DNA of 37,460 nt from an uncultured Porphyromonadaceae bacterium (GCA_902495245.1 CABUWI010000015.1:1-37460); one strand, 5' to 3'; shown: positions 20,279 to 28,834, counted from the first letter of the stretch. Made by a program: numbers and translations. The notes: generated by a model not told the origin, from the sequence alone.

Positions 20279-23257
20279 TTATCTGATGATTACTTTCCGG
20301 GAGTGTGCGCCTGTTTTTACAATATAAATGCCGGCAGGCAGCGCATTCAGATTGTTTTTAAGGCGAAAGCCGCTAAGATTGTATATTTCAATATCCGTTT
20401 CTTCATAGGCCGGTAAGTGGTTGATATTGCTCAGATGTGAAGGGATAACGATAATGTCTCGTGAACAACTTAAGGCGGAATCGCCTGACATAATGCTGAA
20501 GCTAATTGTGCACGAGCCGGTTTTGTGCGCGGAAATCAGCCCTCGCTCCGAGACGGTTGCCACTTCGTGGTCCGACGACGTCCATTCAATTGAGGAAATG
20601 TGCGCATCAGCCGGCTGAATCACCGGCATTGCAACAGTTTGGGCCCCGACACTCAATTCCGGGTCTACAATTATGTCAACGCATTCCGGCTCAACAGGAG
20701 TTTCCGCTTCCATGATGCAGACCGGCTCTTTAGGCGCGGAGTTGGTGCCGTTGCCAATACCACCATATGGACTCCAGCCCCATAATGAGCCGTCGGTTTT
20801 AAGTGCATAATAATAATCGCCCATCCAAAAGTCCACTACATCACTCATTAGTTGAACCATTTCTTTGGGATTAGTGCTGACTTTTTTGAATATATATCCC
20901 ATGCCCCATAGCGAACCGTCCTCTTTAAGAGCAAGACATTCCGAATCAGTGCCTTTGGCTTTTTTTACATTATCGAGCACTTTTCGAGGTGTAAGCCAGT
21001 TTTCACAATCTTCGGATGTACTAAGCCACAAATACCCCCATCGCCACAAGGTACCGTCTGATTTCAAGGCAAGACTACTTCCGCCTCCACAATCAGTAGA
21101 CACGACATCGTCCATCAGCTTGACGGGAAATAAATTATCATCGGTAGTGCCGTCTCCTAATTGTCCATCATAGTTTTGCCCCATTACCCAAAGAGAATTA
21201 TCCTGTTTTACAGCAAGTACGTGCCCTTTTCCGCATGATATGCTTTTTACATCCGACATTATTTTATTAAATGTCGGACCCCATCGTTTCGTTCCACCAC
21301 CACAGAGCCATAAAGACCCATCATTTCGAATTGCGGCAGTAATAAAATCGCCTAATGCTACAGATTTGACATCGTCAAGCACCTTGACGGGGTATGCCTG
21401 ACCTTCCTGGTCATGTTTGCCATTACCTATCTGACTGTCATAATGACGCCCCCAGCCCCATAAAGTGTCATCAGTCTTGATTGCTGCCTGGTGCAAAGAA
21501 TTGATACAGATTTCCCGTACGTCAGTTAATATCACCACCGGAGTCTTTTGTGGTGTTTTTGTTCCATCACCAAGATAACCTGCCGATTTTGTCCATACTG
21601 CCGGAGCCGTGCCGACAGCATCAAAGTTTACACCCCACCCATAAAGAATCTTATCTGTATTTAAGTAATAATGATTATAAGATTCTCTGTAGTTCAGGAT
21701 ATTATCATATACGAGCGTCGGGTAATACGTTTGGACCATATTTGGGTCAGGGTATGTAAATCCAAATTCGGATGTGGTAGATTCCGGAAAATATGAACCC
21801 CACATGTAGAGTCGACCATCGGATTTCAATATGGCACCTTTTTGAACGTGGACGTATGTATTGTTTGTTTCGGAAACTATGTTAAATGAGAAAACAGCGG
21901 GTTTGTTTATCTCGCCTTGGGCGTTCTGTATTGCGTTTTGAGGCAGCGAAAGGGTATATTTTGCGCCGTAATCCAGTGTCGATTCGGGCACTGCGACCAC
22001 TTTATTTCCCATTATTCGAATGTCGCCGGCTACTGCGTTCCCGTCGGTTGTGAAACTGATATTTGCGAACTCCGGACCTTCGAAAATTTCGTTGTTGAAC
22101 GTAATACATGGTAAAATATCGGTTATCACGGCAGTGGTGTTATTGCCGGGATAATATTCTGTTGGTCGAAGAGATGTAACCTCTATTGTCTTAACCAGAA
22201 CGTCGCTTGGATTGTAATCGGGGTGAAGTGCCACTGCCTTTAGCGTCGTGTTCTGCTCGATAGAGATTGGCGACGAATACCGTGTGCTGTTCTTGTTCGG
22301 TGATTCGCCGTTGAGAGTGTAATATATTTCGGCGTCATCGTTGCTCGCAGTCAGGGTTATCGCATCTCCTTTTGACAATAAAGATTCAGAGGGAGATGCC
22401 GAGAGGGTTAAAGTCGGTTTGCCGACTTGAATATAACAATAATCAGACAAGTCAGTACCTGCAACCGTAGCTGTAATTGTGGCATATCCATCTTTTCGTG
22501 CAGTTACCATTCCCGAAGATGAAACCGTAGCGACCGATTCGTCATCTGACGCCCAAGCAAGTGTATAGTCGGCATCTGTCGGATATACAGTCGCGGTGAG
22601 TTGTTCTCTGTCGCCTACGGTCATAGATTTGACGGAAGGCAAAGATATTGAGGTTGGAGAAGTCGCTTTTACCGTAACGGTGCAACAGACATCCGGTCCG
22701 GCATTAGATGATAGGGTAATTGTAGTTGTGCCGGCTCCTACCGCCGTTACATAACCGTACGTGCCAACATCTTCGACAGTTGCAACCCGGGTATTGCCGG
22801 AACTTAGATAAAATGTCGGTTTTGGACTTATTTGCGGACTATAGCTATATGTAATCTTCTTTCTCTCGCCTTTTTTCAATTGCATCGACTCGGGGGTGAT
22901 TGTCGCATTTACGGGGCGACATTGGAAATTATAGTAAGCGGTAGCTCGGTTGGTGTGCATTGCTCCTCTCTGGTCATACCAAAAATAGTAATAATCGCAC
23001 TTAACCTGCTCGGTTCCCGTAAAATAAGATTTTACCGTAACCTTTGCTCCGGTAGTCGAATAGCGTTCTACGGCCAGATGTGCGCTCGACGACCCCCAGG
23101 CCGCTTGATTTATCGCAGCATCGTATGGGGGATCCGGCGGCGCGAGGTAAGTGTATTGGCCTACATAGAGAATGTTGCTGTCAGCCATTAGCAACTGCTC
23201 ATTGAAAATGAACAAAATACCGAGCAGCAAAAATGTAATGATTCGTAAGTGTCTCAT
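20279..23257 (-). CDS. Secreted multi-domain Ig-like / RCC1 propeller protein
   Basis: A 992-residue protein. A signal peptide at 1-26 (HLRIITFLLLGILFIFNEQL) is followed by an unclassified domain to about 115 and two bacterial Ig-like (Big_2) domains to about 280 (VATVEDVG, VATVSSSGMVTARKDGYATI). Next come a chitobiase C-terminal-like domain (AEIYYTLNGESPNKNSTRY), an SbsA-like Ig domain (to about 465) and an RCC1 propeller of about seven blades with repeats such as TLWGWGRHYDSQIGNG and SLWVMGQNYDGQLGDG (465-880). A third Big_2 domain and a T9SS-type sorting tail (IEIYNLSGFRLKNN, LPAGIYIVKTG) end the protein. It should be secreted and attached to the surface. ATG 23257 is chosen because it begins the signal peptide. 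Coding GC is lower than in flanking genes, suggesting a different origin. Confidence 0.85.
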   Translation of the reverse strand: MRHLRIITFLLLGILFIFNEQLLMADSNILYVGQYTYLAPPDPPYDAAINQAAWGSSSAHLAVERYSTTGAKVTVKSYFTGTEQVKCDYYYFWYDQRGAMHTNRATAYYNFQCRPVNATITPESMQLKKGERKKITYSYSPQISPKPTFYLSSGNTRVATVEDVGTYGYVTAVGAGTTTITLSSNAGPDVCCTVTVKATSPTSISLPSVKSMTVGDREQLTATVYPTDADYTLAWASDDESVATVSSSGMVTARKDGYATITATVAGTDLSDYCYIQVGKPTLTLSASPSESLLSKGDAITLTASNDDAEIYYTLNGESPNKNSTRYSSPISIEQNTTLKAVALHPDYNPSDVLVKTIEVTSLRPTEYYPGNNTTAVITDILPCITFNNEIFEGPEFANISFTTDGNAVAGDIRIMGNKVVAVPESTLDYGAKYTLSLPQNAIQNAQGEINKPAVFSFNIVSETNNTYVHVQKGAILKSDGRLYMWGSYFPESTTSEFGFTYPDPNMVQTYYPTLVYDNILNYRESYNHYYLNTDKILYGWGVNFDAVGTAPAVWTKSAGYLGDGTKTPQKTPVVILTDVREICINSLHQAAIKTDDTLWGWGRHYDSQIGNGKHDQEGQAYPVKVLDDVKSVALGDFITAAIRNDGSLWLCGGGTKRWGPTFNKIMSDVKSISCGKGHVLAVKQDNSLWVMGQNYDGQLGDGTTDDNLFPVKLMDDVVSTDCGGGSSLALKSDGTLWRWGYLWLSTSEDCENWLTPRKVLDNVKKAKGTDSECLALKEDGSLWGMGYIFKKVSTNPKEMVQLMSDVVDFWMGDYYYALKTDGSLWGWSPYGGIGNGTNSAPKEPVCIMEAETPVEPECVDIIVDPELSVGAQTVAMPVIQPADAHISSIEWTSSDHEVATVSERGLISAHKTGSCTISFSIMSGDSALSCSRDIIVIPSHLSNINHLPAYEETDIEIYNLSGFRLKNNLNALPAGIYIVKTGAHSRKVIIR

Positions 23258-23632
23258 TAGATACGGTTGCCGCGGTCTTCCTCTCGTTGGCAGTTGATTG
23301 GTTTGGAAATGAAAAAGCGCAGGAATCTGTACTTGTCGCCGTCCCACTTTCTGAGGCTTCTCGCATTGCCCTGGTCGTCAGACGGCAACGCAGAAGCCCA
23401 CGCTCATATATGCAATTAGTGCGTCCGGCAATATCTTTCACAAGATACCGTGCCGGAAGCAGATATCACATATCCACGGGCATCTACCGCTGCCTTGTCC
23501 TTGACGACCAATGAAACTTTGCGAGAATTTCAGAAAGTCAAGAAACAAGCGCTTCGTAAACGCTTATAAAGTATGTCGTTTCACAAACCCGCCCGCTTGA
23601 CCCCTGACCGAGGCTCCTGCATGGCGGTCTGC
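23258..23632 (-). promoter_or_regulatory. Structured 5' leader RNA candidate
   Basis: About 375 nt lie between the promoter at 23636-23668 and ATG 23257, without a convincing gene on either strand. In minus-strand RNA at least three good hairpins can be read. One pairs 23384-23398 with 23355-23370 (15 bp, one bulged base, one G-U). One pairs 23457-23451 and 23447-23442 with 23424-23430 and 23432-23437 (CCGGCA and TATCTT arms). One pairs 23474-23470 with 23466-23462 (GATAT/ATATC). A weaker one is at 23547-23565. The density of stems suggests a cis-regulatory RNA or embedded small RNA. No known riboswitch class is recognised. Confidence 0.5.
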
Positions 23633-23635
23633 GCT

Positions 23636-23668
23636 GCAAAATTACGAAAAATACTGCCAACTTGCAAA
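23636..23668 (-). promoter_or_regulatory. Promoter of the RCC1/PD40 unit
   Basis: Minus strand TTTG (23668-23665), 20-nt spacer, TAATTTTGC (23644-23636): a near-perfect Bacteroidota promoter, placed just after the terminator-like hairpin at 23751-23787. Confidence 0.7.
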
Positions 23669-23750
23669 TATTATTTTCATTGCAGTGGCTTTGCGATGAT
23701 GAGGGGGAAGGGGGTCGATGAGGCTTTCTGTTGCTAATTGATGATGCGAA

Positions 23751-23787
23751 AAGCCCGGCCAAGGCGCTGGGCGTCATGACCGGGCTT
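23751..23787 (-). terminator. Terminator, probably of recA
   Basis: AAGCCCGG (23751-23758) pairs with CCGGGCTT (23780-23787); on the minus strand the second arm is followed by a short T run (CTTTTCG). Without the repeat at 23816-23993 it would lie about 45 nt after the recA stop, the normal place for a terminator. Confidence 0.6.
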
Positions 23788-23815
23788 GCGGAAGGATTAT
23801 TTTGCGGAGCTTTGA

Positions 23816-23993
23816 GGTGGAATCCTCAAAGATTGCATTATGCCAAAGGGTAGGGACGCACGGTTCGTGCGTCCGAGTTACAGAAGGTGTAATTTGCTGC
23901 AGTATTGGTTGTTACCGCGGACGCACGAGCCGTGCGTCCCTACAGAATTTACGAAATCGATATTTTGCACCAATTTTTTAAGTTAGCGACATT
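23816..23993. repeat. Double-hairpin palindromic repeat, copy 1
   Basis: The 154-bp core 23816-23969 is nearly identical to 29016-29169. It contains two hairpins, each with arms GGACGCACG and CGTGCGTCC (loops GTT and AGC), facing each other as inverted repeats flanked by TAGGG and CCCTA, around a spacer of about 42 bp that differs between copies. The right end carries TTAAGTTAGCGACATT (23978-23993), whose inverse complement occurs at the left end of copy 2. Copy 1 begins 14 bases after the recA stop codon. No transposase is present, so it resembles a REP/MITE-type non-autonomous element. Confidence 0.8.
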
Positions 23994-24007
23994 GTCCCTG
24001 CGAAGCG

Positions 24008-25183
24008 TTATTGGTCTTCTTCGATGGAGAAGTCGTCGTCGGCGGGGCTGTCGGCTTCGGCTTCGGGGAAGTCGTCGGGGGCGTCGTTGTCGGTCGGCTT
24101 GTCGTCGGAGCCTCCGCGCTTGAATTTGGGTGCGCGGCTGCCGCGTTTCTTGTCGGGGTTGTCTTTGATTGCGGCCATGATTTTTGCTTCGAGTTCGTCG
24201 GCCAGTTCGGGATTGTCGGCAATCACCTGCTTGGCGGAGTCGCGTCCCTGGGCGAGCTTGGAGCCGTCGTAGCTGAACCATGAGCCTGACTTCTGAATGA
24301 TGTCGTAGTCGCAGGCCATGTCAAGAATCTCGCCGGAGCGTGAAATGCCTTCGCCGAACATGATGTCGAATTCGGCGCGCTTAAAGGGGGGCGCCACCTT
24401 GTTCTTGACCACTTTGACAACCGCCAGTCGGCCAATGGCTTCTTCGCCCTTCTTGATCTGAGTGGAGGGGCGGATTTCGAGGCGCACGCTTGAGTAGAAC
24501 TTCAGGGCGTTGCCGCCGGTTGTGGTCTCGGCGGGGCCGAACATGGCGCCGATTTTTGCGCGCAGCTGGTTGATGAAGATGCAGCAGGTCTTGGTGCGCG
24601 AAATGGTGCCGGTGAGTTTTCGGAGTGCCTGGCTCATGAGTCGGGCCTGGAGGCCGACCTGACGGTCGCCCATGTCGCCGTCGATTTCGCTTTTGGGCAC
24701 AAGGGCGGCCACGGAGTCGATTACCAGCACGTCGATGGCGGCAGAGCGAATGAGCTGTTCGGCGATTTCGAGGGCTTGTTCGCCGTTGTCGGGCTGGGAG
24801 ATGTAAAGAGAGTCGATGTCTACGCCGAGATTGCGGGCGTAGTAGGGGTCGAACGCATGCTCGGCGTCAATGATTGCAGCGATGCCTCCGGCCTTCTGGG
24901 CCTGGGCAATAGCGTGAATTGCAAGGGTTGTCTTGCCGGACGATTCCGGGCCGTAAATTTCGATTACACGGCCACGGGGATATCCGCCCACGCCCAGCGC
25001 GAGGTTCAGCGCGATAGAGCCGGTGGGAATCACTTCCACTTTTTCAACCACTTCGTCGCCCATCTTCATGATGGCACCGCGGCCGTAGCTTTTTTCAATC
25101 TTGCCCATTGCTTGCTTGAGGGCTTCGAGCTTGGCCGCTTTGGGATCGGCGGCGGCTGCGGCGGGGGTGATTTTTTTTGCCAT
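24008..25183 (-). CDS. recA: Recombinase A
   Basis: A 391-residue RecA. Walker A GPESSGKTT is near residue 80, Walker B VLVIDSVAAL near 155, and loop L1 follows in SEIDGDMGDRQVGLQARLMSQALRKL. The L2 region is MFGPAETTTGGNALKFYSSVR, and the monomer-monomer and ATP cap residues (KVVKNKVAPPFKRAEFDI) are intact. The C-terminus is about 40 residues longer than in E. coli and highly acidic (Asp/Glu/Pro-rich, after a Lys-rich KKRGSRAPKFKRGG patch), a feature known to temper DNA binding. It forms filaments on single-stranded DNA for recombination and SOS signalling. A consensus promoter lies 46 nt upstream; no LexA box was identified. Confidence 0.98.
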   Translation of the reverse strand: MAKKITPAAAAADPKAAKLEALKQAMGKIEKSYGRGAIMKMGDEVVEKVEVIPTGSIALNLALGVGGYPRGRVIEIYGPESSGKTTLAIHAIAQAQKAGGIAAIIDAEHAFDPYYARNLGVDIDSLYISQPDNGEQALEIAEQLIRSAAIDVLVIDSVAALVPKSEIDGDMGDRQVGLQARLMSQALRKLTGTISRTKTCCIFINQLRAKIGAMFGPAETTTGGNALKFYSSVRLEIRPSTQIKKGEEAIGRLAVVKVVKNKVAPPFKRAEFDIMFGEGISRSGEILDMACDYDIIQKSGSWFSYDGSKLAQGRDSAKQVIADNPELADELEAKIMAAIKDNPDKKRGSRAPKFKRGGSDDKPTDNDAPDDFPEAEADSPADDDFSIEEDQ

Positions 25184-25228
25184 AATTTCAGGTTTTTGGT
25201 GATTTGTTGATATGTTTGTTTGTGTAAC

Positions 25229-25260
25229 GCAAAGTTACGAATAGTTGCGGGCATTTGCAA
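25229..25260 (-). promoter_or_regulatory. recA promoter
   Basis: Minus strand TTG (25260-25258), 20-nt spacer, TAACTTTGC (25237-25229). It lies between the ThiE-like gene's stop (25273) and recA, so recA is independently transcribed. Confidence 0.65.
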
Positions 25261-25272
25261 TGCCCGTCAGCG

Positions 25273-25749
25273 TTAAAAGGCGTTAATGTCGTCGGTGAGC
25301 ACTCCGTCGGCGCCTGCTTCGAGAATTTCGGGGTCGGAAAAACGGCTTAATATGCGCTGCTCTACGCCCTTTTCTCTGACCTCGCGGAGAATATTGCCAC
25401 AGGCGGATTTTGAGGCCGTAAGAACGAAGAAATCGAGGTCGAGGGGCGCCAGAGCCAGAATTTGGTCGGCAGTCGCGACTTCGACGCCAATGACGGCGTG
25501 AGGTCCGAGAAACTCGCGGGCCTCTTTGGGGGCCATGGCCGAGGGCGAGAGAATGACGCCGTGGACGCGGGTGGACATGACGCGGTCAACGTCGTCGCCG
25601 AGGGTCATGATGACGTCGGCATCGCGGCAGAGCGGAATCAGGGAGTCGACGGCGGCGGGGTCGTCGCAGTGAATCCAGCCGCAGCCGGCGTCTAGCGCCC
25701 GGCGGCAGGAGTCGGCCGAGCGGGCAATGAAGATTGTGTTGTCAGTCAT
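25273..25749 (-). CDS. ThiE-like TIM-barrel protein, short
   Basis: A 158-residue protein. VHGVILSPSAMAPKEAREFLGPHAVIGVEVATADQIL (about residues 62-98) parallels the segment of thiamine-phosphate synthases that reads GVHLGQ..., followed by a LGP..IIG strand. ILEAGADGVLTDDINAF at the end resembles the last barrel strands. It is clearly shorter than ThiE (about 210 residues), lacks the GPVFxTxTK pyrophosphate loop, and shows little of the thiazole-binding region. It is more likely a divergent or degenerate barrel protein than a working thiamine synthase. No thi genes are nearby. It starts about 20 bases after the secDF terminator with no clear promoter. Confidence 0.5.
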   Translation of the reverse strand: MTDNTIFIARSADSCRRALDAGCGWIHCDDPAAVDSLIPLCRDADVIMTLGDDVDRVMSTRVHGVILSPSAMAPKEAREFLGPHAVIGVEVATADQILALAPLDLDFFVLTASKSACGNILREVREKGVEQRILSRFSDPEILEAGADGVLTDDINAF

Positions 25750-25772
25750 AAGGCAATACAGTTCGGTTCAAA

Positions 25773-25804
25773 AAACGAAGGAGACCCGAAAGCCTCCTTC
25801 GTTT
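25773..25804 (-). terminator. Rho-independent terminator of secDF
   Basis: AAACGAAGGAG (25773-25783) and CTCCTTCGTTT (25794-25804) form a perfect 11-bp stem with a 10-nt loop. On the minus strand the stem is followed by a run of T (CGTTTTTTG). It begins 30 nt after the secDF stop. Confidence 0.85.
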
Positions 25805-25833
25805 AACGTATTAACAAATTAGAAGTTCAATTT

Positions 25834-28701
25834 TCAAGCCTTGACTGCTTTTTTCTTGTTAGTGAGGTAAGCAACGGGGGCTGCGACGAAGATGGTCGAC
25901 AGGGTGCCGATGATTACACCGCAAATCATTGCGAAGGTGAACGCGCGGATTGCCTCACCGCCGAGAATGAAGATGCAGAGCAGCACGAGCAGCGTCGAGG
26001 CCGAGGTCATGATTGTGCGGCCCAGGGTCGAGTTGATCGAGCGGTTGATTGTGTCATAGAAGTTCTGCTTGGGATAGAGGGCGATGTTTTCGCGCACGCG
26101 GTCGAAGACAACCACCGTGTCGTTGATCTGATAACCGATAACGGTCAGAATCGCGGCGATAAACGTCTGGTCAATCTCGATGGAGAAGGGAACCCAGCCG
26201 TAGCAGAAGCTATAGAAGCCGATGATACTGAAGGCGGTGAAGGCAACGGCAGCCAGAGCGCCGAGCGAGAAGGCCACGTTGCGGAAACGCACCAGAATGT
26301 AGAGGAACATTGCCAGCAGTGCGAGCGACACGGCAACGTAGGCTGCCTTCTTCATGTCGTCGGCCACCGAGGGACCGACCTTCTGCGACGAAATCAGACC
26401 GAAGTCGGTGTCGCGCGGCAGGAACTGCTCATAGCTGATGCCGTTCATCTCGTCCTTGAGACCCTGATAGAGCAGGTCGGTGATTTCCTTTTCGATTTCG
26501 GTGTTGGTGTCGTTGATCTTGTAGTTGGTCGAGACGCGCACCTGGTTCTGGTTCTCGATGGTGATTACGCTCAGAGAAGAGCCGGGGAAGAGGGGAGCGA
26601 GATTCTGCTGAATCTTCGAGGCTTCGACGGGGTGGTCGAACTTAACGACGTAGTTGCGGCCGCCCGAGAAGTCGATGCCGAGGTTGAGACCGCGGCCAAA
26701 GAGGCTGGCGATGATGGCAACGATGGCCACGCCCACGACGATGAAGCTCGTCTTGCGTGTGCGGAGGAAGTCGAAGTGGCTGTTCACGAAGATGTTGCGG
26801 CTAAGTTTGGTCGAGAAGGTGAGCTTTTCGATCCACTTGCTCTTGCCGCCCCAGATGTAGACCAGACGGGTCAGGTAGACAGCGGTGAAGAACGAGCAGC
26901 AGAGGCCGATGATAAGCGTGGTGGCGAAACCCTTGATGGGGCCGGTGCCGAACAGCAGCAGAATCACGCCGGTGATAATCGAGGTGAGGTTCGAGTCGAA
27001 GATGGCCGAGAAGGCGTTTGAGTAACCGTCGGCAATTGCGTTGCGCGAGTTCTTGCCTGCGCGGAGCTCTTCTTTGGCGCGCTCATAGATGAGCACGTTG
27101 GCGTCGACAGCCATGCCGAGCGAGAGCACGATACCGGCGATACCCGACAGGGTCAGCACAGCCTGGAACGAGGCGAGAATGCCGAACGTGAAGAAGATGT
27201 TGAGCACGAGGGCCAGGTTGGCGACGAGGCCGGGAATGAAGCCGTACATCACGCACATGAAAATCATCAGCAGCACCAGGGCCACAATGAACGACACGAA
27301 GCCGTCGTGGATTGCCTGGGCGCCGAGGCTCGGGCCTACGACCATGTCGGAGATGATGCTTACGCGCGCGGTCATCTTACCGGACTTGAGCACGTTAGCA
27401 AGGTCCTGTGCCTCCTGGACGGTGAAGTCGCCGGTGATTTCAGACGAGCCGCCCTCGATGACGGTGTTGATGGTGGGGTAGGAGTAGACCACATCGTCGA
27501 GCACGATGGCCACGGGCTTGCCCACGTTGGCACGGGTAACGGCGGCCCACTGGCGTGCGCCTTCGGGGTTCATGCGCATGTTGACGGTCTGGCCGCGCAT
27601 TGCGTCGAAGTCGGTGCTGGCGTCAACGATGTTGTCGCCGTTCATGCGGGGGCGCTGTTCGTGGGTCTCGGGGTCGATGTCGGTGCGCAGTGCAACAAGA
27701 GTAAAGATGTCTTTGGCACCGCCTACCTGGTCAGGCTTGAGGGCCTTGTTGCTCCAGGCGAGCTTGAGGTTGTTGGGCAGAGCAGCCTTGACCTCGGGCG
27801 AGTTGAAGATGGCCATGACGGCGTCCTTGTCTTTTGCACGGGCGTAGCCGATCATGGGCGAATTATACTGCGAGGGGCTCAGCAGGCCGGCCAGAGCGCC
27901 GCCCTGAGCCTCGTAGGCCTTGCGCAGACCTTCGGTGAGCTCGTTGAGGTTATACATCTCATAGAACTCGAGGTTGGCCGAACGCTGCAGCAGGTCGCGC
28001 ACACGCTCGTGCTCTTTGACGCCGGGCAGCTCCATGAGAATCTGGCCCTGCTTGCCCTGAAGCACCTGAATGTTGGGCGACACAACGCCGAAGGCGTCGA
28101 TACGGTTGCGGAGCACGTTGGTAGCCGACGTATTCACGCGGTCCTGAGCCTCGGCCTTGAGCTTCTGGGCCACGGCGCCGTAGTTGGTGCCGTTGTCGGT
28201 GATGAGGTCGGGGAATACAACCGAGAAATCGACCTGCGGATTGTTGGCAATGCGCTTGTATTGCTCGATGAAGGTCTCGACATATTCGGTTTCGGGGGCT
28301 GCGTTGGCAATGGAGTCGGTGGCGAGCACTGCGCGACGCAGGGTGGTGCCGTTAGCGTCGGCGGCCATCGATTTGATCATGTCGCCCATGTTAACCTGGA
28401 GGGTAACGTTCATGCCGCCTTTGAGGTCAAGGCCGAGGCCCACGCCCCAGCGCTGAACTTCGGCATAGGTGTAGCCCATATATACCGGCTCCTGTGCGAT
28501 GGAGTCCATAAAGTGCTTGTAGGCACCGGTATAGGCGTCGGTGGTGTCATCACTGCCGGCCACCGCTACGGCGTACTCTTTACCCTGATTTTCAATCTGC
28601 GAACCCTTCCAGGTAAACGACAGATAGAACAGGCAGATGAGCACAAGGAAGATGGCGATCACACCCGCCACTATGCTTCCCAAAGAACCTTTGCTGTTCA
28701 T
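25834..28701 (-). CDS. secDF: Fused SecD-SecF translocase subunit
   Basis: A 955-residue fusion of SecD and SecF, the proton-driven accessory subunits that pull proteins through SecYEG. N-terminal helix GSIVAGVIAIFLVLICLF is followed by the SecD motif GLDLKGGMNVTLQV near residue 97 and the large periplasmic P1 region. SecD helices 2-6 follow (IVALVLLMIFMCVMYGF, VLSLGMAVDANVLIYERAKEE). The SecF half begins at about residue 655 with NLGIDFSGGRNYVVKF and ends with VIGYQINDTVVVFDRVREN and the final helices. The fusion is usual in Bacteroidota. It is flanked by its own promoter and terminator and is therefore monocistronic. Confidence 0.96.
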   Translation of the reverse strand: MNSKGSLGSIVAGVIAIFLVLICLFYLSFTWKGSQIENQGKEYAVAVAGSDDTTDAYTGAYKHFMDSIAQEPVYMGYTYAEVQRWGVGLGLDLKGGMNVTLQVNMGDMIKSMAADANGTTLRRAVLATDSIANAAPETEYVETFIEQYKRIANNPQVDFSVVFPDLITDNGTNYGAVAQKLKAEAQDRVNTSATNVLRNRIDAFGVVSPNIQVLQGKQGQILMELPGVKEHERVRDLLQRSANLEFYEMYNLNELTEGLRKAYEAQGGALAGLLSPSQYNSPMIGYARAKDKDAVMAIFNSPEVKAALPNNLKLAWSNKALKPDQVGGAKDIFTLVALRTDIDPETHEQRPRMNGDNIVDASTDFDAMRGQTVNMRMNPEGARQWAAVTRANVGKPVAIVLDDVVYSYPTINTVIEGGSSEITGDFTVQEAQDLANVLKSGKMTARVSIISDMVVGPSLGAQAIHDGFVSFIVALVLLMIFMCVMYGFIPGLVANLALVLNIFFTFGILASFQAVLTLSGIAGIVLSLGMAVDANVLIYERAKEELRAGKNSRNAIADGYSNAFSAIFDSNLTSIITGVILLLFGTGPIKGFATTLIIGLCCSFFTAVYLTRLVYIWGGKSKWIEKLTFSTKLSRNIFVNSHFDFLRTRKTSFIVVGVAIVAIIASLFGRGLNLGIDFSGGRNYVVKFDHPVEASKIQQNLAPLFPGSSLSVITIENQNQVRVSTNYKINDTNTEIEKEITDLLYQGLKDEMNGISYEQFLPRDTDFGLISSQKVGPSVADDMKKAAYVAVSLALLAMFLYILVRFRNVAFSLGALAAVAFTAFSIIGFYSFCYGWVPFSIEIDQTFIAAILTVIGYQINDTVVVFDRVRENIALYPKQNFYDTINRSINSTLGRTIMTSASTLLVLLCIFILGGEAIRAFTFAMICGVIIGTLSTIFVAAPVAYLTNKKKAVKA

Positions 28702-28764
28702 GTGTTTTGTAAAAAATCTATTGTTAAAGTTGGTTTATATGATTATTCTAATGCCAAAATTCGC

Positions 28765-28797
28765 GCAAATATACGAAAAAATCCCCGAATGCACAAA
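28765..28797 (-). promoter_or_regulatory. secDF promoter
   Basis: Minus strand TTTG (28797-28794), 20-nt spacer, TATATTTGC (28773-28765), 63 nt before ATG 28701. The spacer overlaps one arm of the terminator-like hairpin 28776-28822. Confidence 0.7.
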
Positions 28798-28822
28798 TTG
28801 ACCGCGCAGGTCGGGGATTTTT
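28776..28822 (-). terminator. Terminator overlapping the secDF promoter
   Basis: AAAAATCCCCGA (28776-28787) and TCGGGGATTTTT (28811-28822) are perfect inverse complements with T runs on both strands. On the minus strand it begins 12 nt after the stop of the open frame 28963-28835 and ends within the secDF promoter spacer. Confidence 0.65.
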
Positions 28823-28834
28823 GCCGGAGATTTT

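Noticed and set aside
20279..23347. Longer RCC1-protein start at 23347
   Set aside because: The extra 30 residues are Arg/Pro/Gln-rich and precede a clear signal peptide starting at ATG 23257.
23199..23441. 80-codon minus-strand frame in the structured leader
   Set aside because: Starts with GTG, overlaps the signal peptide of the RCC1 protein, has no family-like features, and sits where strong RNA stems are predicted.
23287..23514. 75-codon plus-strand frame
   Set aside because: No promoter element in the right place, and the hairpin pairing favours the minus strand.
25229..25260. SOS/LexA operator at recA
   Set aside because: No convincing palindromic LexA-type box could be read near the promoter.
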